DNA of 64,000 nucleotides from Nostoc sp. NIES-4103 (GCF_002368335.1 NZ_AP018288.1:2522208-2586207), one strand, 5' to 3'; shown: positions 44,933-53,956, counted from the first letter of the stretch. Notes: generated by a model from the sequence alone, not told the origin. Translations and numbers: made by a program.

Positions 44933-46234
44933 TTAAGCAAGCATTGGATGAGACTTGGTTATATGTTTTTTACTGTGGTACAAAGTTTTTACTATCACTT
45001 CTTCAGCCACAGCTTTTACAACATTAATGCTCACAGAATTTCCCAGTTGATAGTAAGCCCTATCATCATTTGGATGAAGTATAAAGCTATCAGGAAAACC
45101 TTGCAATCTTGCTGCTTCGCGGGGAGTTAATCGCCGCACTCTTTGATTATGATAAACACCTAATCTATTGGCATCGCTAGCAACTAACGTTACCGAAATT
45201 TTATTTGGATCGACAAACTTATAAACTTCAAATGAAAAGTTGCCAGATACAGGTTTATATTTACCATTAACTAATTTGAGATATTTTTTAGTAACTAATG
45301 AATTTAAAATTTCTTCCAGATGGGGACAATCGCAAAAACTAGCTATCTGTTCCTGAGTTAATAACTTACCATCTTGTTCATGACCAAATACTTTATTTCG
45401 TCTTTTTAAAATAAAACTATTCATCAATACGATTTCTTCTTGACTACATTCTCCCCGCAATCCTAATTCCCAAGAATGAATAGAGTTACCTCCACGATAA
45501 TCAATTAGTCTCACACCATGTAATCGATTTAAATCATGATTAAATATTCGACTCAAAGCTTGGATAAATTCTGGTGAACAATCATATTTTTTATCAGGAT
45601 TATCTTCCAAAATGTCGGCAACAGTCACAGTCTTTTTAAGTGGAGAAAACAAAGATAGTTGCTGAGACTTGTAAGAATGAGAATCTTTCGGGCCAACATC
45701 AGAAATTAAATCAAATGTAGGATTAGCATTGAAAATTCCTACTAAATAAATCCTGACACGATTTTGTGGTAATTCAAAATTGGCACTGTTGAGTAAAAAA
45801 GTATTAAAACTGTATCCTCGTTTTTGAATTTCGTGTTTAATTGTTGCCAGGGTTCTTCCTTTGTCATGGCTGTAAAGACCCCGGACATTTTCAAAAATAA
45901 AAGCTTGTGGTTTATATGTATCTAATAATCGAGTAATTTCAAAAAATAGTGTGCCTCTGGTATCACCGAAACCTTCTTTTTTCCCAGCATGAGAAAAGGA
46001 CTGACAGGGAAATCCAGCTAATAAAATTTCATGTTCTGGTAGTTGATCTATAAGTCGAATGTCGCCTAAAGGTGTGTGAGCAAAGTTTTTTTCATAAACT
46101 AATTGAGCATCCTTATTAATTTCACTACTTAAAACACATTCAGTTTGTATATTGAAATACTGAGCAGCCTGTTCAAAAGCTAATCTAATTCCCCCTATCC
46201 CCGAAAATAAATCAACAAACCGAATTTTATGCAT
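44933..46234 (-). CDS. DNA (cytosine-5) methyltransferase
   Basis: Methyltransferase of 433 residues. Motif I is FVDLFSGIGGIRLAFE, motif IV GFPCQSFSHAGKKEGF with the catalytic Cys, motif VI FENVRGL, motif VIII QNRVRIYLVG, motif IX RLTPREAARLQGFP and motif X YYQLGNSVSINVV. The target-recognition region between VIII and IX is about 190 residues (containing SIHSWELGLRGECSQEEIV), so the enzyme has its own specificity. No restriction endonuclease gene is adjacent, so it is either solitary or a remnant of a restriction system. ATG 46234 is chosen over an upstream in-frame TTG. The target sequence cannot be read from this; CGATCG or GGCC are known targets of Nostoc C5 enzymes. Confidence 0.95.
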   Translation of the reverse strand: MHKIRFVDLFSGIGGIRLAFEQAAQYFNIQTECVLSSEINKDAQLVYEKNFAHTPLGDIRLIDQLPEHEILLAGFPCQSFSHAGKKEGFGDTRGTLFFEITRLLDTYKPQAFIFENVRGLYSHDKGRTLATIKHEIQKRGYSFNTFLLNSANFELPQNRVRIYLVGIFNANPTFDLISDVGPKDSHSYKSQQLSLFSPLKKTVTVADILEDNPDKKYDCSPEFIQALSRIFNHDLNRLHGVRLIDYRGGNSIHSWELGLRGECSQEEIVLMNSFILKRRNKVFGHEQDGKLLTQEQIASFCDCPHLEEILNSLVTKKYLKLVNGKYKPVSGNFSFEVYKFVDPNKISVTLVASDANRLGVYHNQRVRRLTPREAARLQGFPDSFILHPNDDRAYYQLGNSVSINVVKAVAEEVIVKTLYHSKKHITKSHPMLA

Positions 46235-46378
46235 AGATGTCAAGTTGAAATTAGTAAAAAGTAATTCGGTGCTAGCAAATTACTTTTTACTGAAAAATAC
46301 AGATAAAATTTCCTGATACTCCCAGAAATCAAAGTTCTCATAGTGTCATTACACAGAAAACTTGGTGATTCACTGGAA

Positions 46379-46669
46379 CTAATTTTTATTTGCTTTAACT
46401 CTTGCTTGCTTAACCATTGCAATCAAAGTTTGGTGAGCATCTTCGGCATCAGCTAAAATATGATCAAACTGAATACGCACTGGTAAAGTTTCACCATTTA
46501 CTTGTGCTGTTAAATCCATTCCGTCAGAGTCAATTGACAACATTTCTGCTGCTGTCGCATTTGTTACACCACCAAAAGCTTTGGCATAAAGAACTACTGC
46601 ATCAGCATGATCCTCATTCATGTGATTACAGATGCGGGAGCTAATTTCGGGAGAGAAGTTTTCAGACAT
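46379..46669 (-). CDS. DUF2470 domain protein
   Basis: Protein of 96 residues corresponding to one DUF2470 domain: ICNHMNEDHADAVVLYAKAF, then a strand region MLSIDSDGMDLTAQ and a C-terminal helix AHQTLIAMVKQARV. In HugZ-type haem oxygenases this domain follows a split-barrel domain and its His contacts haem; stand-alone versions occur in cyanobacteria and plants. A haem- or tetrapyrrole-related role is possible but not shown. It lies upstream of the methyltransferase on the same strand (144 bp). Confidence 0.88.
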   Translation of the reverse strand: MSENFSPEISSRICNHMNEDHADAVVLYAKAFGGVTNATAAEMLSIDSDGMDLTAQVNGETLPVRIQFDHILADAEDAHQTLIAMVKQARVKANKN

Positions 46670-46893
46670 TGTTTATCCAAGTACAATATGGCAACTGCCT
46701 AAATTTTAAGCTAAAGCGCATTCAGGCAGCATAAATACTCTTACTGATTGTTGACTGATGACTGATAACTGTTTACTGATGATTGTTGAGTCAAGTGAAA
46801 AATTATCAATTTTTTTTTACATTTCTTTCTTGGAAATTAGACAGCTTAAACTGTAGCAGAAGTAATGAGCCAAATTATTCAAGCTTTGAGCCG

Positions 46894-47649
46894 ATGAGCG
46901 AATCTAGCCAGCGTCGAATTGTTATTGGGGATGTGCATGGCCACTATGAAGGCCTAATGATATTGTTGGAGGCGATCGCCCCAGCATCAGACGATCAAGT
47001 CTATTTTCTGGGAGACTTAATTGATCGTGGCCCTCATAGCTCACATGTAGTTAATTTTGTGAAACGAAATAATTATGCCTGTCTGCTGGGAAATCATGAG
47101 CAGATGTTAATCAACATTCTCACCAATGAAAGCATTCCCAAGCCAGCGATGCAAGCATGGCTGTACAGTGGTGGACAAGCAACCATAGCCAGTTACCAAG
47201 AAGCCCCCATTCCAGATGAACATTTGGATTGGTTTATGGCGCTGCCTACATATCTTGATTTAGGTGATATTTGGTTAACTCACGCTGGCGTTCATCCTTC
47301 CATACCTTTAGCAGAACAAACCGCTGAGCAATTTTGCTGGATCAGAGATGAATTTCACAGCATTGAAAAGCCATACTTTCGTGATAAACTAATTATTATT
47401 GGCCATACTATAACTTTTACTCTACCCGGTGTGACTCCTGGTAAACTCGCACAAGGGCAAGGGTGGCTAGATATAGACACTGGTGCTTACCATCCCCGGA
47501 GTGGTTGGTTGACTGGATTAGACATTACAAATAATCGGATTTATCAAGTTAACGTTTTTAACAATTGCCTCCGCACCCTGCCTTTAACAGAAGGGGTAAT
47601 GAGTGTTGAACCATCCCAAGTCAGCGATCGCCGCCATAAGCGAGCATAA
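46894..47649 (+). CDS. PPP-family metallophosphatase (Ser/Thr protein phosphatase type)
   Basis: Enzyme of 251 residues with the full PPP metal-site set: GDVHGHYEG (residues about 10-18), GDLIDRGPHS, GNHEQM, LTHAGVHP and IIGHTI. The size and the DRGPHS/GNHEQ spacing match bacterial PrpA-type protein phosphatases, close to ApaH, so protein dephosphorylation or Ap4A hydrolysis are both possible. ATG 46894 is chosen, since the 37 upstream in-frame residues lie in AT-rich spacer. Transcribed alone. Confidence 0.88.
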   Translation: MSESSQRRIVIGDVHGHYEGLMILLEAIAPASDDQVYFLGDLIDRGPHSSHVVNFVKRNNYACLLGNHEQMLINILTNESIPKPAMQAWLYSGGQATIASYQEAPIPDEHLDWFMALPTYLDLGDIWLTHAGVHPSIPLAEQTAEQFCWIRDEFHSIEKPYFRDKLIIIGHTITFTLPGVTPGKLAQGQGWLDIDTGAYHPRSGWLTGLDITNNRIYQVNVFNNCLRTLPLTEGVMSVEPSQVSDRRHKRA

Positions 47650-47707
47650 ATCGCTCTGGGGATGGTGTTTGTTGATTGACTGTTGACTTTCCACAGTAAT
47701 ATTAAGA

Positions 47708-48562
47708 CTACAGTAAATCTCGGATATTAGCTCTATAGGCAGCATTATCCAATCCATATTGCCCACTGCTAGGTTGGGCTTTAATGGAACGTTGCAAAGC
47801 AGTAATGCGATCGCTTGTGCCAGGGTGAGAACTCAAAAATGTCGGAGTAGAACTTTTCCCCAGCAGCTTTTTCATAAACGAAACCATTGCAGACGGGGAA
47901 TAACCAGCGCGTGTCAAACTTCTCAAACCTTTTTGATCCGCCTCATATTCGTATTGACGACTGCGAGGTAAGTCTCGCGCTAACTGCACACCAATGTTCA
48001 CCGCCGTATTTCGGTCTAACCCAGCTGCTGTTAATAGACCACTTTGCACCGCTTTTTGCTGCATTTGTCTGACTACGTGTTTTCCACCAATATGACCGAT
48101 TTCATGGGCGATAACACTGGCTAGTTCCGCTTCATTGTCTGCGGCTTTAATCAAACCCGTGTTGACATAAACGTAGCCTCCTAAAGTAGCAAAAGCGTTA
48201 ATAGAGTTATCTTGAACTACCTGAAAAGTATAAGGTAAGTTGGGGCGATCGCTATTTGCTGCCAAGCGCCGACCAATTTGTTGTACATAGCGATTAATCT
48301 CAGGATCACGATTCAGTCTGACATCACCACTCACCAATTCCTGATTAATCCGCTTACCTAGATCAACTTCCTGGTTAGCAGATATATTAGAAAGCTGAAG
48401 TACTTGAACGCCCTGTAACAAAAAAGGTATTAAATCTAGAGCTTTTCCTGGCTGGGGTGTAGTTAAGCACAAACTCAAAGCAACTACCAGCGAAATCAAC
48501 GGATAAAACCAGCGACGCCGCCATACACGGTAATTAGCAATCAAGACTTTGGGATTCATCAT
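47708..48562 (-). CDS. M48-family metalloprotease (exported)
   Basis: Zinc protease of 284 residues. A signal peptide or anchor (PLISLVVALSLCLTT, possible cleavage after GKA) places it in the periplasm or thylakoid lumen. The zinc motif is HEIGH (VIAHEIGHIGGKH) with the third ligand Glu in YEYEADQKGL, and the substrate cleft FATLGGYVYVNTGLI and C-terminal SSHPGTSDRI are those of the BepA/LoiP-like M48 group, which degrade or fold outer-membrane and lumen proteins. ATG 48562 is preferred over an in-frame TTG two codons upstream. The TPR region of BepA is absent, so it is nearer to the single-domain type. Confidence 0.9.
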   Translation of the reverse strand: MMNPKVLIANYRVWRRRWFYPLISLVVALSLCLTTPQPGKALDLIPFLLQGVQVLQLSNISANQEVDLGKRINQELVSGDVRLNRDPEINRYVQQIGRRLAANSDRPNLPYTFQVVQDNSINAFATLGGYVYVNTGLIKAADNEAELASVIAHEIGHIGGKHVVRQMQQKAVQSGLLTAAGLDRNTAVNIGVQLARDLPRSRQYEYEADQKGLRSLTRAGYSPSAMVSFMKKLLGKSSTPTFLSSHPGTSDRITALQRSIKAQPSSGQYGLDNAAYRANIRDLL

Positions 48563-48651
48563 AGTCAAGTTTGGGAATAATTTTGCAAGAACACTAAAAT
48601 TATGGGACGAATTTAAGGCTTGCTGAGTTGCATTTCCAACACAAAATAGTC

Positions 48652-48850
48652 TAGGAGTTAGAAGTTAGGAGTTAGGAGTTAGGAGTTAGGAGTTAGGAGT
48701 TAGGAGTTAGAAGTTAGTTGTCAGTTGTCAGTTGTTAGTTGTTATTTCCCCATCTCCCCATCCCCCTCATCCCCACCATTTCCCCATCCCCCTCATCTCC
48801 CCCATCTCCCTCATCCCCCTCATCCCCCTCATCCCCCCATCCCCCCCATT
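48652..48850. repeat. Heptamer repeat block
   Basis: About ten copies of GGAGTTA, then TCAGTTG/TTAGTTG units, then C-rich CCCCCTCAT units. It fills the spacer before the DUF4330 gene and creates a false upstream extension rich in Pro/Ser/His. Confidence 0.85.
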
Positions 48851-48987
48851 TCCAAACTCGTGATAGACTGTCGCATGACCGCAACACCCAGCCGCATATC
48901 GTTCTTACTCATAGGGAAAATTGCTGTGTCCATCATAAACCTTGTTGCTACAATCAATTATTCCGCTTGTATTTGGGAAAAGTTTTT

Positions 48988-49521
48988 ATGGCTATTTTAG
49001 ATTCCAAGGGACGCTTGTTCGGTAAAATTAACATTCTTGATTTCGGTGCTGTGCTAGTAATTCTGCTAGTTATATTTGGCATCTTTGTTTTTCCAGGTAC
49101 TACTGGTTCTGTTGCCCAAGTTGGTAGTAAAACAGTACCCATCGAGGTAGATTTAGTAGTTCGTGGTTTGAATGTACGCGACCCTGAACGATTATTTGAC
49201 AACGGATTCAAAAAAGGCGGTAAAACTAATGTGATTATCCGCAATCAACCCTATGGTCAGATTGGGATTAAATCTATTCAAGTGCTACCTAGAACAGTAA
49301 ATGTTTTCCAACCCGATGGTTCGGTTAAAGAATTGCCCGATCCCAAATCCAACAACTTTAGTACAGATATGCTGTTGACTTTAGAAGGTAAAGCCCAAGT
49401 CAATGAAAGCGGCCCAGTTTTAGGTAATAGTAAAGTCAAAATTGGTATGCCCTTTGAGTTAGAAGGATTCAACTATAACTTTAATGCAACTGTCATCGAT
49501 GTCAGAGTGAAAGACAAATAG
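48988..49521 (+). CDS. DUF4330 membrane protein
   Basis: Protein of 177 residues with the DUF4330 start MAILDSKGRLFGKINILDFG, one TM helix (AVLVILLVIFGIFVF, about 20-38) and an extracytoplasmic beta-rich domain (VPIEVDLVVRGLNVRDPERL, FELEGFNYNFNATVIDVRVK). It is a conserved cyanobacterial family without known function. ATG 48988 is chosen, as the 83 residues upstream in frame are repeat-encoded. Transcribed alone. Confidence 0.88.
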   Translation: MAILDSKGRLFGKINILDFGAVLVILLVIFGIFVFPGTTGSVAQVGSKTVPIEVDLVVRGLNVRDPERLFDNGFKKGGKTNVIIRNQPYGQIGIKSIQVLPRTVNVFQPDGSVKELPDPKSNNFSTDMLLTLEGKAQVNESGPVLGNSKVKIGMPFELEGFNYNFNATVIDVRVKDK

Positions 49522-49713
49522 CATTACTATATTTTTTTGGGCGTTGCTGAATCAAACTATGAATTTAAAAAATTCTGTTTTTCAAACTACTCTTCTCTGT
49601 GTCTCTAGGTTTTGTTCGTGACACAAATTCATATTCTCAATCAGCAACGCCGTTTTTTGAATAAAAAAGACTGGGTTCGATTTTCTGATGTAATTTTGGG
49701 AGAAATTTTGATT

Positions 49714-50040
49714 TCACTCATCATTATTCTCGTTGACAAATATTTTATTGGAGGGAGCAATCGTTTCAGAAATTACCCTAAGAATACTAGCAAAACGCTC
49801 GTAATCTAAGTAAGTTACTATACGTTTGTTTCGTAAGATTTCTTGTAATGAATCCCAATCGTCTATCAGAGATCCTACTGCTACATTGGGAGAAGAATCA
49901 AAATTACTCCACTCATCACTTGTAACGAACCAGTAAAAATCTGTCTCAACATCTACAAATTCAATTTTATCATCTTTTATTCGTTGAAATAAAAGCTCGA
50001 ATATTTGCTTTAGTTCATCCACAGTAATACGAATTGTCAT
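49714..50040 (-). CDS. Small conserved hypothetical protein
   Basis: Protein of 108 residues, acidic and soluble (TIRITVDELKQIFELLFQRI, VETDFYWFVTSDEWSNF, LIDDWDSLQEIL). No motif or TM. Composition and compact size recall small cyanobacterial hypotheticals that sometimes act as immunity-type partners, but there is no toxin gene next to it here. ATG 50040. I judge it to be a real gene from its codon pattern and lack of repeats. Confidence 0.6.
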   Translation of the reverse strand: MTIRITVDELKQIFELLFQRIKDDKIEFVDVETDFYWFVTSDEWSNFDSSPNVAVGSLIDDWDSLQEILRNKRIVTYLDYERFASILRVISETIAPSNKIFVNENNDE

Positions 50041-50117
50041 GGATTTATGACTAGAATTTGTAATATTTTATTTATTTTTTGCATTAAATCTTAAGGTAGG
50101 GTGTGTTGTGGCTTTAG

Positions 50118-50150
50118 CCTAACGCACCACTATTGACATGGTGCGTTAGG
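50118..50150. repeat. Stem-loop CCTAACGCACCA/TGGTGCGTTAGG
   Basis: A perfect 12-bp stem with a 9-nt loop. CCTAACGCA also occurs in other cyanobacterial dispersed hairpins. No T-run follows. Confidence 0.7.
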
Positions 50151-50160
50151 CATTTTCATA

Positions 50161-50328
50161 TGATATCTTGCATCTACCCAATCTCCCGCCAAGAAATAAA
50201 TTTCTTGGCTAATAGCCCAAGTCCACTTAACTGGACTAAAACTCTTGGCTAGTCGTCTAAAGACGACTTTAGCTATAAGCCTAGGAATTTATTCATAAGC
50301 TGTTTTTAGGACTTGTGCAAGATATCAG
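50161..50328. mobile_element. MITE-like element with internal hairpins
   Basis: Perfect 12-bp TIRs TGATATCTTGCA and TGCAAGATATCA, 168 bp in all. Inside are three stems: GCCAAGAAAT/ATTTCTTGGC, AGTCCA/TGGACT and AGTCGTCT/AGACGACT. Non-coding. Confidence 0.75.
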
Positions 50329-50349
50329 TTACTGACTACTGAAAAAACA

Positions 50350-51246
50350 CTAATTCAACAAAGGTAAAAACTGGCGGATTAATCCAATTGTCACCGCTGG
50401 TAGTTCTAACTGTGGTGTTAATCCTACATTTTCCAACTGTTGAAATATGCGGATTGCTTGGGGATTATTCTGGGCAAGACAGCGACCAATTTCAGGCCCA
50501 GTAAATTCCGATTCTTGCCCCCAAATAATCGCAGTGGGAGTTGTCAATTGTTGAATGTAAAGTGATAAATCAAAGCACAAGTCACCGCGGACAAAAGATA
50601 GCGCGGCATACTCAGCATTTGGTTGCTGGGCAGATTGTAAATAAGCTTCTACAATTTCGTCATAAATTCGATTAGGCTGGGCAAATTGCCGTTGTTCTAA
50701 GAAACTGCGAATACCGTTAGTTGTAGCAACTCCAGTGCTATATAGCAATCGATCAACAAAAGGAATACTGACTATTTGGGCAAAAAAGCTACGGGAGTAA
50801 TTTTCGCCAAAGTCAGAAAGTCCCGCAGGTGTGATCAGAATTAAAGACTTGAATAAATCCGGATGGGCGATCGCTACTCGGATTGTAAAGGCTGCCGTCA
50901 AAGAAGAAGCGATCGCTGTCACTGGCCCTGTACAAGTCTGCTCGAAAAACTCCCGAATTGTGGTTAAATAATCATCAATCTGGTAATTCCGTACTGGATG
51001 CTCGGATCTACCCCAACCGATTAAGTCTGGTGCCAAAATCCGATATTCAGCAGCAAAGGCTGGATAAACTTTCGACCACTCATAAGCAGAAGACCCACCG
51101 CCAAAACCGTGTAGGAACACCAAAGTTTCCTTTTCACCTTTTGTGATTGTATCGTTCTGCCAAGGTGAGCCAGTAGCTGTATAGTATACCATTTTACCTA
51201 GTGAGGTAATTATCGAGCGTTGCTCAAATCCCTGTGGCTGAAACAT
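50350..51246 (-). CDS. Alpha/beta-hydrolase fold protein, atypical active site
   Basis: Protein of 298 residues with the alpha/beta-hydrolase layout: oxyanion strand LVFLHGFGGGSSAYEW, LAPDLIGWGRS, the nucleophile-elbow strand giving AIASSLTAA instead of GxSxG, a cap region, and the acid strand TAIIWGQESEF. Where the catalytic His is expected near the C-terminus (the usual GH...E.P pattern), the sequence reads NVGLTPQLELPAVT, with no His. So it may be non-catalytic, or may use another residue. It belongs to a cyanobacterial group whose substrate I do not know. The gene is alone on its strand. Confidence 0.85.
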   Translation of the reverse strand: MFQPQGFEQRSIITSLGKMVYYTATGSPWQNDTITKGEKETLVFLHGFGGGSSAYEWSKVYPAFAAEYRILAPDLIGWGRSEHPVRNYQIDDYLTTIREFFEQTCTGPVTAIASSLTAAFTIRVAIAHPDLFKSLILITPAGLSDFGENYSRSFFAQIVSIPFVDRLLYSTGVATTNGIRSFLEQRQFAQPNRIYDEIVEAYLQSAQQPNAEYAALSFVRGDLCFDLSLYIQQLTTPTAIIWGQESEFTGPEIGRCLAQNNPQAIRIFQQLENVGLTPQLELPAVTIGLIRQFLPLLN

Positions 51247-51294
51247 AGGTAAGCTGATGTGTATTTAACTTGCACTCTTCTCGACTAGGGAAGT

Positions 51295-51416
51295 AGGGGG
51301 ACGAGGAGATGGGGGGATAGGGAGATGGGGAAGATGAGGGGGATGAGGGAGAAATAACTCTCAACTCCTAACTCCTAACTTTCAACTCCTAACTCTCAAC
51401 TCCTAACTTCCTACAA
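51295..51416. repeat. Heptamer repeat block (inverted type)
   Basis: GGGGGATGAGG-type units then AACTCCT heptamers: the reverse orientation of the block at 48652-48850. It lies between divergent genes. Confidence 0.8.
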
Positions 51417-51556
51417 TTCCTATTATCGATGAACCAATTATTTATACACCTCTAGCCAGCGTCAGATTAAAAATACAGTCACAAAATCGCTCTGACTGGC
51501 TCTAGCCCAGTTATTCTTATACATTAGACAATCTAGTAATCAAGTAGGTAAACATT

Positions 51557-52333
51557 GTGGTAAAGGCTTCGTCTTTTTGGCAGCAATTAATCAACCAGCA
51601 TCTCAACTGGTCGCTTCCAGAGTTCAAGACGGGAAGTCCAAGACAACGAACTTTCAAGCCTTTCTCTGGGCCAGGAGGGATGCTTAGCTTCCTGACAATT
51701 GTTGTTGCGATGCTGCTGTGGAACTGGAAACTTTTCTTGGCGCTGCTGTTTGGCGTTGGGGTAATGTTATTGGTGTACTCAATGCAAGAATGGGACTGGC
51801 AGTCGCGTTGGAAAGAGATTCACAGGTTTTTAAATAGCCCAAATCGTCGGTTAGTGTTAGCCGTTAGCAGTGGCGGAATTGCTACTGTCAGTACTTACAT
51901 GGCAGCTGCAATCTGGGTTGACTCCAATAGCCCTTGGATTGCTGCTGGTACTATTGTGCAAGGTTTGGGGACGTTATTAACTTTAATTTTGTTAGTGTGG
52001 CAAATCGCCAGCTTCTATGGAAATCGAGAAGAAGATAATTTTGACCGATTGTTGCTCGACTTAACACAACAAGACCCTTTGAAGCGTTTGATTGCTATAC
52101 GTCAACTAACTAAATTCATGACACGCAGAAAAATTGCTCCTGCGGTGCAGCAAAATGCTGTTCAATGCTTGCAACTTTTACTCAGTCGAGAGGAGGAAGC
52201 AGTAATTCGAGAAGCAGCATTTGACAGTTTGCAAGCTTTGGATTGCTTACAACCAGTAGCATCTAGTCCAATGACTCCACTTGGTGTAGTCAAGTCCAAA
52301 GTCAAAAGTCAAAATTTCTTGACTGTTGACTGA
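51557..52333 (+). CDS. Membrane protein with HEAT/armadillo-like C-terminus
   Basis: Protein of 258 residues. Two hydrophobic hairpins (LSFLTIVVAMLLWNWKLFLA, then a second around IATVSTYMAAAIWV and IVQGLGTLLTLILLVWQI) anchor it in the membrane. The soluble C-terminus contains a helical-repeat region (LLLDLTQQDPLKRLIAIRQL, CLQLLLSREEEAVIREAAF), as in armadillo/HEAT proteins, so it probably binds a partner protein. It starts at GTG 51557. I recognise it only as a conserved cyanobacterial hypothetical. The last residues are encoded by the start of a repeat region. Confidence 0.75.
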   Translation: MVKASSFWQQLINQHLNWSLPEFKTGSPRQRTFKPFSGPGGMLSFLTIVVAMLLWNWKLFLALLFGVGVMLLVYSMQEWDWQSRWKEIHRFLNSPNRRLVLAVSSGGIATVSTYMAAAIWVDSNSPWIAAGTIVQGLGTLLTLILLVWQIASFYGNREEDNFDRLLLDLTQQDPLKRLIAIRQLTKFMTRRKIAPAVQQNAVQCLQLLLSREEEAVIREAAFDSLQALDCLQPVASSPMTPLGVVKSKVKSQNFLTVD

Positions 52334-52335
52334 TG

Positions 52336-52394
52336 ACCAAATAATTACTAATTCGTAATTCGTAATTCGTAATTCGTAATTAAAGAGGGTACAG
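52336..52394 (+). repeat. Dispersed repeat shared with 63232-63283
   Basis: ACCAAATAATTACTAATTCG, TAATTCG heptamers, then TAATTAAAGAGGGTACAG. It is identical to the later copy except for one additional 7-bp unit (59 versus 52 bp). Confidence 0.85.
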
Positions 52395-52534
52395 AGCAAC
52401 TGAATTTATTTATGAAGAACCAAAAAAGCGTAGCATCAATATTCCAGGCCCCACGGATGAATCCGGGGGGTACTAATTACGAATTATGGTGACTGCTGAC
52501 TGTTGACTATTGACTGTTGACTATTGACTGTTGA

Positions 52535-53284
52535 CTATTTTCGATACAGTCGTCCGTTTTTGACTTGCACCACTGGATGATTGCAGCGACGCACCAGTTG
52601 TTCATCGTGAGTGGTGACAATTACTGTTGCTCCAAAGGTATTTAACTTTTGCAGAATCTGCATCACTTGCCAAGAATTATCTGGATCGAGGTTTCCTGTT
52701 GGCTCATCTGCTAAAAGCAATGGCGGTGTCCCAACGATCGCTCGCGCAATACTCACGCGCTGTTGTTCTCCCCCAGAAAGCTGATCGGGAAAACGGTCAG
52801 CTTTTGAAAGCAAACCCACCAGTTTCAAAGTTGGTTCTAAACGTCTTTGAATTTCTTTACGGGTGTAGCCTTGAGCTTGCAACACGAAAGTCACATTTTC
52901 CGCGACTGTGCGTTGGGGAATCAGTTTGTAGTCTTGAAAAACAATGCCAATACGTCGCCGTAATAATGACAAGCGATCGCCCCGCAAAGCTGCTACATTA
53001 CAATCATCAATCATCACTTCTCCCTGTGTTGGTAACTCTTCACCATATAACATTTTTAACAGTGTTGATTTCCCAGAACCACTAGGGCCAGTGATAAACA
53101 AAAATTCTTTTTGCTTAACCTCTAGGCTGACATTCAACAAAGCCTCATAACCGTTGGTGTAAGTCTTTGTCACAGAGCGCAATTGCACCATCGCAGCCGT
53201 ATTACTACCATCCTGTTGAGTTGTACTATCCTCTCTATCAACGGATTTGTCAGTTTTTTCTGGAGTTTTTATAGCAGTTCTCAT
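52535..53284 (-). CDS. ftsE: Cell-division ABC ATPase FtsE
   Basis: ABC ATPase of 249 residues of the FtsE type, which with FtsX regulates peptidoglycan hydrolysis at the septum. Walker A is GPSGSGKST, signature LSGGEQQRV, Walker B LLLADEPTGNLD, and the H-loop VTTHDEQ. The FtsE hallmarks YTNGYEALLNVSLEV and IGIVFQDYKLIPQRTVAENV are present. It has an extension of about 30 residues rich in Asp/Thr/Gln before the domain; an internal ATG at VQLRSV is an alternative start. No ftsX is next to it in this window. Confidence 0.9.
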   Translation of the reverse strand: MRTAIKTPEKTDKSVDREDSTTQQDGSNTAAMVQLRSVTKTYTNGYEALLNVSLEVKQKEFLFITGPSGSGKSTLLKMLYGEELPTQGEVMIDDCNVAALRGDRLSLLRRRIGIVFQDYKLIPQRTVAENVTFVLQAQGYTRKEIQRRLEPTLKLVGLLSKADRFPDQLSGGEQQRVSIARAIVGTPPLLLADEPTGNLDPDNSWQVMQILQKLNTFGATVIVTTHDEQLVRRCNHPVVQVKNGRLYRK

Positions 53285-53333
53285 AAAACAAAGTACTAAA
53301 ACATGGCGATTGAAATTGACCTTAAAACAAGGA

Positions 53334-53354
53334 TTCCCAGGTTGTGCCTGGGAA
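53334..53354 (-). terminator. Intrinsic terminator of the RimJ-type GNAT gene
   Basis: TTCCCAGG, 5-nt loop, CCTGGGAA; read on the minus strand it is followed by TCCTTGTTTT. It lies between the minus-strand GNAT gene (stop 53426) and ftsE. Outer arms TTGAAATT/AATTTCAA could extend the fold. Confidence 0.7.
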
Positions 53355-53425
53355 TTTCAATTTCAAAGTATAAATTTTAAAAATTTTTGGCAGTATACTC
53401 AGTAATACTACTTTTTTTTACCTCG

Positions 53426-53956
53426 TTAAGGTAAGTAATCGCGATCGCTAGATGGTCTTTTTGTGTAATACAGAATCGGGTTTCCATTGATCAGCCGTTC
53501 TTCCACTAAGGACATGCCCAATTTCTCCAACACCTTGATAGATTGGGTGTTGGGTTTGTCAACTGTTGCCATTATCTGTTCTAAACTGAGCGTGTCGAAG
53601 GCATACTCAAGGACACATCGTGCGCTTTCGCTTGCTAGTCCTTGTCCCCAGTAAAGCGTGGCAATGGAGAAAATTAAATCAGGCTTTCTAAGTGTTTCAT
53701 CTTCATCGTAGAGTCCACAAACGCCTTTAAACTGATTATCTGTCTTGTCGGTAAGAATCCAAAGACCGTAATTATTTTCTTGAAATGAAGAGGAACTTGC
53801 AGCAACAAATCCTTCGACGATTTTATGGTCAATGATGCGATCGTCGAAAAGGTAGCGCCTTACCTGTGGTTCCGTCCAGTGCTGCAAAAGCATATCTACA
53901 TCTGCTTTTGTGCAAGGTCGTAGATTCAAGCGTAATGATTGAAGAACTCGATTCAC
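53426..53956 (-). CDS. GNAT acetyltransferase, RimJ/RimL type
   Basis: Protein of 176 residues with the RimJ/RimL pattern: LRLNLRPCTKADVDMLLQHW at the N-terminus, VCGLYDEDETLRKPDLIFSI, the acetyl-CoA loop YWGQGLASESARCVLEYAF, and NTQSIKVLEKLGM near the end. Such enzymes acetylate the N-termini of ribosomal proteins or detoxify small molecules; the target is unknown. It starts at GTG 53956. Confidence 0.85.
   Translation of the reverse strand: MNRVLQSLRLNLRPCTKADVDMLLQHWTEPQVRRYLFDDRIIDHKIVEGFVAASSSSFQENNYGLWILTDKTDNQFKGVCGLYDEDETLRKPDLIFSIATLYWGQGLASESARCVLEYAFDTLSLEQIMATVDKPNTQSIKVLEKLGMSLVEERLINGNPILYYTKRPSSDRDYLP

Noticed and set aside
48739..48987. 83-residue Pro/Ser/His-rich N-terminal extension of the DUF4330 gene
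   Set aside because: It is encoded by C-rich tandem repeats; the family start MAILDSKGR is at 48988.
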